This document shows, piece after piece, positions 1 through 5,177 of a stretch of DNA of 5,177 nucleotides. Under the pieces are notes generated by a model, which saw only the letters and a program-made list of their open reading frames with translations, was not told where the DNA came from and searched no databases. Made by a program: the position numbers and the translations under genes. This DNA comes from Caldifarciminota bacterium (GTDB lineage: Bacteria; Hydrothermota; Hydrothermia; UBA1063; CAJXJZ01), in the NCBI GenBank assembly GCA_027033555.1, contig JALVLE010000109.1:1-5177 (forward strand). Reading direction: 5' to 3'. Position 1 is the stretch's first letter. Each line of letters begins with the position of its first letter.

Positions 1-1895
1 GAGTTGAGCATCATTACAGCCTCTCTGTATTTGCCCACTCCAGCTGCTATTTTGGCAAATGCAAGATTAAATTCCCTGCTTTTTCTATATTTTTCCATGA
101 GTTTTTCCCATACCAGAAAAGTGGTTCTCCAGAAACCCATTGAAATGGCTACTCTCAGCAGTTTTATCCTGAGTTCTTCCCTTTCTATGTTTTCAATGAG
201 TTTATTAAGGAAAATGGCAATATGAGAGCGGGGTATGTCCTTTCTTTTAATGACTTTTAGAATTTTTTCAAGAAGGTCACTGGTATTTTCTCGGGATTCT
301 ACAAGTAAACCTTCCAGTATGTCATAGATATTGCTGGTTTTATCTTTTTCAATAACTTCAGCTGTTTTCATTCTCCCATCCTTTCTAAAATATTTATCAA
401 AAAGAGGTGTGAGGATTATATGTGTAGATGTATTTTCTACAAACCCCAGAGCCTCCATTATGTCTATCAAAGACGCATATTGTTCCATAACGTTGCTGGT
501 ATATTTTATATTCTTTTTATCTTTCAAAAGTTCAACAAGAATGTTTCCCCGTGGAACGGCAAAGATGAAACGTTTTAGGAAATCAATAATATATGGAAAT
601 TCAGCGTGTATGTAATCAGCCACGCTTTTAAGTGTTGCCGGATACTCTATTTGTGATTTTTTGCCAAATCCCTCAAGAATTTTAAGGTTTATTTTGACAT
701 AAAGGGGAACGTCATCTTCCAAAATGTTGCCTCCAAGCAATTCACGATTTAATACTTCCTCTGCTTTTTCTTCATTAAATTCGTCAAAGGCAAAATTAAC
801 ATATTTAATGTCAAAAGGTATCTCTACAGGTGTATTTGAAAAAATAATTACTTTTCTCTTTTTGTATTTTAAGTTCTTAAGAGAATCAGTGTCTGGTAGA
901 TTGTCAACAAATACAGTTATATCGCTTTCATTAGTTGGGTTGTCTATTGAAACTTTAAAGGATTTTGTCTCAAGCAGCATTTTCAGGTGATCTCTCACGT
1001 ACTCTCTAAGAGTAAGGGGGAAGGAGGAGCTGAAAATATTTAAAATCAATTCATCACTGGTAGATAGATTTTCATTTATTGTGTCATTTAAAGAGGAAAA
1101 AATGAGCTGAAATGTACGTGGAATTAGACAGTATTTAAGTGGTAAATAATCAAACATTCCTATTATAGATGATATAGTAGGTCTCCTGGATGGTTCATAC
1201 TCAAGGGCTTTTTGTAAGATAATCTTGGCCATTTTATGCTTGATATTTGTGAACAAAGGAGGGGCGCTGTGCTGGCTTAAAAAAAGTGCATCTGGATTGG
1301 GGGCTTCATAAGGGGGTATTCCTGTAAAAATTTCGTAAAACATAGCACCAGTGGAGTAAACATCTGCTTTGTAAGGATAAGGCGGGCGAATGTTGGGGTT
1401 AAGAATCTCCGGAGCAGCGTAAGGGAGTGTGCCCCCCAGTAATTCAGGTTTTTTTTCACCCAGATAAGCGAATCCAAGATCAAGAACAAAGAGTTTTCCC
1501 TTTTTGTCAACTATAAAATTTGAAGGGGATATATCTATTATGGCGATGCCATGGGATTGTAGCCTAAAAAGGATACAAAATGTTTCTTTCATGTAATCAA
1601 ATTTTGTATCGTCATTTTTGTCTTTCAGAAAATCTCCAAGAGGCTCTCCTTCTAACCATTCTCTTATGAAGTACTTTCTTTTGGATATGTTTCCAATAGC
1701 CAGTGGTCTGGGGACAAAACCTGTTGAGTAGAGGTATTTCAAAAGATAGAACTCTCTGGTGATAAGGTGGTTGTAATCCGGATGAGGCGACATTTTTAAA
1801 ATATAATTCACACCGTATTTTTCAAGTAGAATTATTTGCGAATATTCGCTTTTCTCCAGTGTTTTAATGACTTTAAACCCACGTATTTGTTTCAT
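1..1895 (-). CDS. Hanks-type Ser/Thr protein kinase with degenerate NTPase-like and TPR-like regions (3' end cut off)
   Basis: The frame is open from ATG 1895 to the left edge (631 codons, no stop); a TGA at 1931-1929 closes it upstream with no other usual start codon between, so this ATG is chosen. Residues about 5-250 are a protein kinase domain: ATP-anchoring Lys34 (YILKM), helix-C Glu48, catalytic loop IIDISPSN (Asp121, Asn126), metal Asp139 in DLG, APE at 161-163, Asp178 in DVYSTG and Arg238 in PSRRPT. Unusual points: the glycine loop (LEKSEYSQI, 13-21) has no glycine, HRD is IID, and the catalytic-loop Lys is Ser123. The core residues remain, so it is probably active. Residues about 280-500 resemble the STAND/AAA-type NTPase of PknK-like kinases, with a Walker-B-like ITVFVD (326-331) but no Walker A. 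Residues about 535-631 are TPR-like helices (GKYREAVMML). No membrane segment is seen, so it is likely cytoplasmic. Its target is unknown. It has its own promoter and may be leaderless. Confidence 0.88.
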   Translation of the reverse strand, partial: MKQIRGFKVIKTLEKSEYSQIILLEKYGVNYILKMSPHPDYNHLITREFYLLKYLYSTGFVPRPLAIGNISKRKYFIREWLEGEPLGDFLKDKNDDTKFDYMKETFCILFRLQSHGIAIIDISPSNFIVDKKGKLFVLDLGFAYLGEKKPELLGGTLPYAAPEILNPNIRPPYPYKADVYSTGAMFYEIFTGIPPYEAPNPDALFLSQHSAPPLFTNIKHKMAKIILQKALEYEPSRRPTISSIIGMFDYLPLKYCLIPRTFQLIFSSLNDTINENLSTSDELILNIFSSSFPLTLREYVRDHLKMLLETKSFKVSIDNPTNESDITVFVDNLPDTDSLKNLKYKKRKVIIFSNTPVEIPFDIKYVNFAFDEFNEEKAEEVLNRELLGGNILEDDVPLYVKINLKILEGFGKKSQIEYPATLKSVADYIHAEFPYIIDFLKRFIFAVPRGNILVELLKDKKNIKYTSNVMEQYASLIDIMEALGFVENTSTHIILTPLFDKYFRKDGRMKTAEVIEKDKTSNIYDILEGLLVESRENTSDLLEKILKVIKRKDIPRSHIAIFLNKLIENIEREELRIKLLRVAISMGFWRTTFLVWEKLMEKYRKSREFNLAFAKIAAGVGKYREAVMMLN

Positions 1896-1897
1896 TA

Positions 1898-1964
1898 TGT
1901 AATAGTATATAACATAACTTCCGTCGTGTCAATGTGAAGTGTAATAATTTATACAAGGATTACA
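1898..1964. repeat. Three copies of the hexamer ATTACA/TGTAAT around the kinase promoter
   Basis: TGTAATA occurs on the plus strand at 1898-1904 and 1940-1946, and the inverse ATTACA at 1959-1964. The two direct copies are 42 bp apart, about four helical turns, one between the -10 box and the ATG and one 7 bp upstream of the -35 box. The placement suits regulator half-sites on one face of DNA, but the hexamer is AT-rich and short, so chance is not excluded. Confidence 0.35.
1904..1932 (-). promoter_or_regulatory. Sigma-70-type promoter of the kinase gene
   Basis: On the minus strand TTGACA (1932-1927, exact -35 consensus) is followed by exactly 17 bases and TATACT (1909-1904, five of six -10 consensus bases). 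It points at the kinase ATG at 1895. Only 8 bases lie between the -10 box and the ATG, so transcription should begin at or within about 3 bases of the start codon. The match in both boxes plus the optimal spacing is unlikely by chance in a 113-bp gap. Confidence 0.8.
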
Positions 1965-1971
1965 ATTGACA
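1927..1971. repeat. Two-part inverted repeat covering the kinase promoter -35 box
   Basis: Outer arms TGTCAAT (1927-1933) and ATTGACA (1965-1971) are perfect 7-base complements. Inner arms TGTAAT (1940-1945) and ATTACA (1959-1964) are perfect 6-base complements. The inner and outer arms are contiguous on the right and separated by GTGAAG on the left. The 13-base centre is AT-rich. The outer left arm contains the -35 hexamer of the kinase promoter (read on the minus strand), so a dimeric regulator binding here would overlap RNA polymerase. It is a poor intrinsic terminator for lptD because the stem is weak and no U tract follows. An operator role is inference. Confidence 0.5.
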
Positions 1972-2008
1972 GATAGCGTGAGGCTTGAATAAGGGGAAGG
2001 GTGAAAAA

Positions 2009-4069
2009 TCAGGGAAGAATATCCTTAATGAATCCTTTGTCAATTTTTATATCCGGGATTTTTTTAATGAACAGTCTAAAACTGTAATCCCATATTTCTC
2101 CGTATTTATTATAAGAAAAAGTAAGTGCCCAGCAATGAAGGTCTTTTTTAATGTTAAGACTCCTGTTGAGAAATTTGCCTTTCTGCAGGTTGTAAGAAAG
2201 AGCATAACTGCCGGTTATGGATGGAGTTATTCTAAAATTGGATGAAACACCAAGAGTCTGGCTTATAAAATTGTTATTTTTGGAGAGGATATAATTAAAA
2301 GACATTGATAATCTATTATTTGTGGGGTGTCCATTTTTAGACTCACTGCTGTCTGCTTCTCTTACTACTTCCTTAAAGCTTGTTCTTGGTAGTTTTATTG
2401 AAAATCCAGAACTTGTATATAATTGTACATTGTTTATGTGTCCTTTGTGAGCATCTATGACAAGGTTGCCCCTTATTTTTACAGGAAGTGTGGGAGAAAG
2501 TGAAAAAAATAGAGGAATATCACTCCATTTCTTCTGGGCAAAGTTGTATGAGGCGCTGAGATTAATATCAAGCAGTTTAATGTTCCCCGAGTCTTTTTTT
2601 GCTATATAGGAATTTGTTATCCGGATATTCAGAAATTTTCCAGGTGTATATAGACTTCCATACTGAAAAAAAACAGAATCGTTGTGCATGTATGGGGTAT
2701 AGCCAAATGAAATCTGGGGAGAGAACACGTGAATGAATTTTTTAATGTGAAGGAAAGGTACTCCAAAAATTGAAAAACCATAGAGAGTAGTGGCTAAAGC
2801 CGTCTGGACCCGTGCACTTTTCTGAAGCGTGTATCCACGCATTAGAGAATCGGTAGGCAAAAGATTCAATGAGGATTGTGCCCCTGTCTGGATCCTGATA
2901 TAGTGAAAAAGCGTGGTGTTGTATGAGAGTGAGATGTTATTTGTAGATGCCTGTCTGTAAAAAGTGTTTGTACTGTCGCTATATCTTTTTCTTATTATAC
3001 TTCCGCTTGCTCTCAGATTCAGAAAGCCAAGGGTGGGAAAAGAATACTGTATAAGAGGTAAAAGGCTTTCTCTTTTTTTTCTATCTGGTCTTACCCTGTC
3101 GTCAATTGTGACAGTGAAGGGAAAAAGAGTGTTGGTTTTTGTGATCGTTAAGTAACTGTACATCTCCTTTTTAAGCCATTCCACCACCGTTTCAGAATAC
3201 TGGTTAAGATAATCGTAGCTTGAAAGGTAGTTAAATCGTGCGGACAGATAAATATGATGGGGGAGGTTTTGTCTGTGCCATCCTTTTACGGACCAGTCTC
3301 TTTTCCCTGCCCAGAGATTTTCGGCTCGGGAATACTGTACTTCACCTGAGAGTCTTTTATATACTTTATAAATTAAGTCTATATTGCCTTTAATTCCCAC
3401 ATTTTCAACAATGTCAACGGAAAATGTTATATCCATGTAGTTGTTGATTACAAAATAATAGGCAAGATTTCGGAAATATTTGCCACTTCGGGAGTTATAG
3501 CCTATATGAGGTGTAAGGAAACCGCTTTTTCTGCCATCTTTTACAGGAAACATCCAGAAAGGCACATAAAAAAGTGGTACTGAGTGTACTTTTAATATCA
3601 CAGGTTTCGCTATCGCCATTTCTTTCTTTATAACTTTCATGTAAGCTGATTGAAAATAATAATGGGGTGTGTCTCTGTCACAGGTTGTGTAAAAGCCATG
3701 TTTTATATAGATATTATCAAGTGAGTCCTTGTATGCCTCTTTCCCCCATATTTTGCCCTTTTCTTTGATCGTGTAGCCCTCAAATGCATATCCTGAGTGT
3801 CTTTTTGTATTATAATAAAGAGAGTCACCGAAAAAGCTATCTTTTCCTGTAATCAATTGGGCATGCCCATAGGCCTTTAATAAAGATGAGTCTTCAAAGA
3901 ACAATATACTGTCTGCTTTGAGGATATTCGTACCATCACGGGCAAAAGCGCTGTCTCTTAATATAATCAGTTTTTCGTCTGGAAAATAGGTGATTTTTTT
4001 AGCAGCAAATTGTACTTCGGCTGAGACAAAAGATACAAAGGATAAAAAAAGTACATATACCCTTTTCAA
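2009..4069 (-). CDS. lptD: LptD/OstA-like outer-membrane LPS assembly protein
   Basis: LptD is the outer-membrane barrel that receives LPS from the periplasmic Lpt bridge and places it in the outer leaflet, normally with the lipoprotein LptE as plug. The 686-residue frame starts MKRVYVLFLS, with a signal peptide cleaved after FVSA (residue 17). Residues about 18-135 form the OstA/LptA-like jellyroll with repeated strand pairs (ADSILFFEDSSLLKAYGHAQL, FGDSLYYN). The family hallmark follows at residues 164-190 (3580-3500): PLFYVPFWMFPVKDGRKSGF then LTP. From about 190 to 670 the protein is alternating polar/aromatic strands typical of a beta-barrel, rich in Tyr, Ser and Phe. Only two cysteines exist: C130 in the conserved TTC motif and C646 in LHCWALTF near the C-terminus. 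They match the two ends of the LptD interdomain disulfide. It is shorter than the E. coli protein (784 residues) but looks complete. The upstream mutase probably shares its transcript. Assignment to the family is firm; orthology with proteobacterial lptD is very likely. Confidence 0.92.
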   Translation of the reverse strand: MKRVYVLFLSFVSFVSAEVQFAAKKITYFPDEKLIILRDSAFARDGTNILKADSILFFEDSSLLKAYGHAQLITGKDSFFGDSLYYNTKRHSGYAFEGYTIKEKGKIWGKEAYKDSLDNIYIKHGFYTTCDRDTPHYYFQSAYMKVIKKEMAIAKPVILKVHSVPLFYVPFWMFPVKDGRKSGFLTPHIGYNSRSGKYFRNLAYYFVINNYMDITFSVDIVENVGIKGNIDLIYKVYKRLSGEVQYSRAENLWAGKRDWSVKGWHRQNLPHHIYLSARFNYLSSYDYLNQYSETVVEWLKKEMYSYLTITKTNTLFPFTVTIDDRVRPDRKKRESLLPLIQYSFPTLGFLNLRASGSIIRKRYSDSTNTFYRQASTNNISLSYNTTLFHYIRIQTGAQSSLNLLPTDSLMRGYTLQKSARVQTALATTLYGFSIFGVPFLHIKKFIHVFSPQISFGYTPYMHNDSVFFQYGSLYTPGKFLNIRITNSYIAKKDSGNIKLLDINLSASYNFAQKKWSDIPLFFSLSPTLPVKIRGNLVIDAHKGHINNVQLYTSSGFSIKLPRTSFKEVVREADSSESKNGHPTNNRLSMSFNYILSKNNNFISQTLGVSSNFRITPSITGSYALSYNLQKGKFLNRSLNIKKDLHCWALTFSYNKYGEIWDYSFRLFIKKIPDIKIDKGFIKDILP
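4019..4069 (-). other. Sec signal peptide of LptD
   Basis: Residues 1-17 have a short basic start (MKR), a hydrophobic core (VYVLFLSFVSF) and a small-residue cleavage site VSA before Glu18. There is no lipobox cysteine, so this is a type I signal, as expected for an outer-membrane barrel protein. Confidence 0.85.
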
Positions 4070-4087
4070 TTTTGCTTTGTTATAAAG
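4067..4087 (-). promoter_or_regulatory. lptD translation start: TTG codon without a visible Shine-Dalgarno
   Basis: The first codon of the LptD frame that gives a proper signal peptide is TTG (4069-4067). The 17 bases before it read TTTATAACAAAGCAAAA and contain no GGAG-like sequence. The nearest purine-rich AGGAG is at 4111-4107, inside the left arm of the hairpin around the mutase stop codon. An alternative is the in-frame CTG at 4102-4100, which overlaps the mutase TGA and sits 4 bases after that AGGAG; it would lengthen the signal-peptide n-region by 11 residues. TTG is preferred because CTG starts are rare and the shorter signal peptide is well proportioned. Confidence 0.5.
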
Positions 4088-4112
4088 GAGGAGAGGCCTC
4101 AGGCCTCTCCTC
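4088..4112 (-). promoter_or_regulatory. Strong hairpin wrapped around the mutase stop codon, upstream of lptD
   Basis: The arms 4102-4112 and 4088-4098 are perfect 11-base complements (GAGGAGAGGCC / GGCCTCTCCTC on the minus strand). They enclose a 3-base loop that is exactly the TGA stop codon of the mutase gene. Eight of the 11 pairs are G-C. In the transcript the stem is followed by CTTTATAAC, a poor U tract, so it is at best a leaky terminator. It could instead act as an attenuator, a 3'-end stabiliser or a processing point between the mutase and lptD messages. A ribosome reaching the stop codon would melt it. The structure is seen directly; its role is inferred. Confidence 0.7.
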
Positions 4113-5177
4113 TCTCAAAATCAACCTCTTTAAATTTTTTGATTTCATTAATAATAAGTTCCTTTATCTCCTCAAGGCGTTTTTCAGTCTTTGCCTCAAA
4201 TCGCAAAACAAGAACAGGCTGGGTATTGGAAGCTCTAACAAGTCCGAAACCATCTTCAAATTCTATCCTCGCTCCATCTATATCAATTACTTCATACTTT
4301 TCTTTAAATATCTTTACCAGGGTTTCAACCACTTCAAACTTCTTATCATCTGGACAATATACCCTGATCTCGGGTGTGGAGTAATAGAATGGAATATCTT
4401 TGACCATTTCTGAGAGTTTCCTTTTCTTTATTGAAAGTAATTCCAGCATGCGTAGTGCATCGTATATAGCGTCGTCAAAACCATAATATCTATCATTAAA
4501 TTCTATATGTCCTGACATTTCGCCAGCAAGGGGCGCATTTAGTTCTCTGAGTTTTGCTTTTATCAGCGCGTGACCTGTTTTCCACATAACAGGTTTTCCA
4601 CCATGTTTCTTTATTACGTCTATAAGTCCCTTGGTACATTTTACGTCAAATATAATAGGTGCTCCCGGATATTCTTTAAGTATCTCAGGGACAAATAGTG
4701 CGAGGAATTTGTCTCCAAACAGGAGCTCCCCTTCGTCTGTTATTACACCCACTCTGTCACAGTCACCATCCAGTCCGATTCCTATATCAAGCTTTTTGTT
4801 TTTTACAAGATTTTTCAACTCTTCCATATATTCAGGTACTATTGGATCAGGAATGTGATTGGGAAATCTCCCATCTGGTTCTAAGTACAGTCCTTCGTAT
4901 TGCACGCCCAGTTTCTTGAGTATTTTTTCAATGACAGGACCTCCTGTACCATTTCCCGTATCGAGCCCTACTTTAAGATTTTTATCTATCTTAACCCCTT
5001 TGGAAACCTCATCAATATAAGGGGTAAGTATATCGTATTCTTCTATTTTCCCTTCTTCCTTTGGTGTGTAATCTTCTTTCTCAATCATATTCGCAAGTTT
5101 CTGTATGTCATCCCCGAAAAATGGCATTTTGCCAATGGATAATTTAAACCCATTATAATCTCTGGGATTATGACTCG
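4099..5177 (-). CDS. algC: Phosphomannomutase/phosphoglucomutase, AlgC type (5' end cut off by window edge)
   Basis: This is an alpha-D-phosphohexomutase that interconverts the 6-phosphate and 1-phosphate of mannose and/or glucose in the cytoplasm, feeding nucleotide-sugar synthesis for LPS and other surface glycans. The frame is open to the right edge and begins SHNPRDYNGFKL, the phosphoserine motif (normally TASHNP); the serine codon is 5175-5173 and the preceding partial codon ends in CG, as an Ala codon would. The Mg-binding loop DGDCDR is at 4770-4753, the hinge/sugar region WKTGHALIKAKL at about 4584-4549, the sugar-specificity loop GEMSGH at 4524-4507, and the phosphate-binding RASNTQP of the C-terminal domain at 4236-4216. 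The 358 residues present plus about 100 missing ones fit the roughly 455-residue family length. The ATG at 5127 is internal, not the true start, because the catalytic motif lies upstream of it. The spacing and motifs match the bacterial AlgC/ManB group. Whether it prefers mannose or glucose phosphate cannot be told from sequence. lptD follows after 29 bp. Confidence 0.96.
   Translation of the reverse strand, partial: SHNPRDYNGFKLSIGKMPFFGDDIQKLANMIEKEDYTPKEEGKIEEYDILTPYIDEVSKGVKIDKNLKVGLDTGNGTGGPVIEKILKKLGVQYEGLYLEPDGRFPNHIPDPIVPEYMEELKNLVKNKKLDIGIGLDGDCDRVGVITDEGELLFGDKFLALFVPEILKEYPGAPIIFDVKCTKGLIDVIKKHGGKPVMWKTGHALIKAKLRELNAPLAGEMSGHIEFNDRYYGFDDAIYDALRMLELLSIKKRKLSEMVKDIPFYYSTPEIRVYCPDDKKFEVVETLVKIFKEKYEVIDIDGARIEFEDGFGLVRASNTQPVLVLRFEAKTEKRLEEIKELIINEIKKFKEVDFERGEA

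Noticed and set aside
4..990. Plus-strand open frames at 4-225, 331-615 and 724-990
   Set aside because: They lie opposite the continuous kinase frame, have low-complexity Ser/Phe/Leu-rich products, no recognisable motifs and no promoter or ribosome site.
1277..1510. Minus-strand 77-residue frame
   Set aside because: It is another reading frame inside the kinase catalytic domain, whose DLG and APE motifs occupy the same bases.
1518..1541. The idea that the kinase is a dead pseudokinase
   Set aside because: Asp121, Asn126, Asp139, Lys34 and Glu48 are all present; substitution of the catalytic-loop Lys by Ser is seen in other bacterial Hanks kinases, so loss of activity cannot be claimed.
1966..1992. 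Plus-strand promoter starting at TTGACA 1966-1971
   Set aside because: No acceptable -10 box lies 16-18 bases downstream and there is no plus-strand gene to drive; the hexamer is the mirror arm of the inverted repeat.
1972..2011. Intrinsic terminator after lptD
   Set aside because: The stop codon is followed by TTTTT, but no stable stem precedes it; the inverted repeat further on is AT-rich and lacks a U tract.
1985..2245. Plus-strand 86-residue frame beginning in the intergenic gap
   Set aside because: Almost all of it is antisense to the LptD C-terminus, and it has no recognisable motif.
4753..4770. DGDCDR instead of DGDGDR as an altered metal site in the mutase
   Set aside because: All three metal-binding aspartates and the Arg are kept; the variable position tolerates several small residues in this family.
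4072..5142. Plus-strand frames opposite the mutase (4072-4413, 4139-4384, 4631-4858, 4698-4919, 4900-5142)
   Set aside because: They are antisense to a gene with a full set of family motifs and show no protein-like features of their own.
1..5177. tRNA, rRNA, CRISPR, insertion sequence or attachment site
   Set aside because: Nothing was seen by eye: almost the whole window is coding on one strand and no spaced direct repeats or terminal inverted repeats stand out.

Overview
The window is AT-rich and carries three genes, all on the minus strand. The longest coding regions are rich in Lys, Ile, Glu and aromatic residues. An LptD-type LPS assembly protein with a signal peptide shows that the host is a diderm (Gram-negative-type) bacterium. 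The AT-rich, lysine-rich character and the divergent LptD suggest an uncultivated or thermophilic lineage (candidate phyla of the FCB/WOR-3 kind are possible), but that placement is a guess and no marker gene here settles it.

Reading in the direction of transcription, from right to left: (1) 5177-4099 holds the C-terminal four-fifths of an AlgC-type phosphomannomutase/phosphoglucomutase. The window edge cuts the gene just before its active-site serine. (2) After 29 bp, 4069-2009 holds a complete 686-residue LptD/OstA-like outer-membrane protein. It starts at TTG without a clear ribosome binding site, and an 11-bp perfect hairpin wrapped around the mutase stop codon lies just upstream. (3) A 113-bp intergenic stretch (2008-1896) contains a consensus sigma-70-type promoter, a two-part inverted repeat over its -35 box and three copies of a hexamer. 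(4) 1895-1 is an uninterrupted reading frame running off the left edge. It encodes a Hanks-type Ser/Thr protein kinase joined to what looks like a decayed STAND/AAA-type NTPase module and TPR-like helices.

The mutase and lptD probably form one envelope transcription unit: one supplies hexose-1-phosphates for cell-surface sugars, the other inserts finished LPS into the outer membrane. The kinase gene has its own promoter, whose -10 box is only 8 bases from the ATG, so its mRNA should be leaderless or nearly so. The least ordinary material is the kinase (no glycines in its ATP loop, Ser in place of the catalytic-loop Lys, a NTPase module lacking a Walker A lysine), its promoter region, and the hairpin at the mutase/lptD junction. 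No RNA genes, insertion sequences, CRISPR arrays or integration sites were seen, and no stretch over 300 bases lacks a gene.
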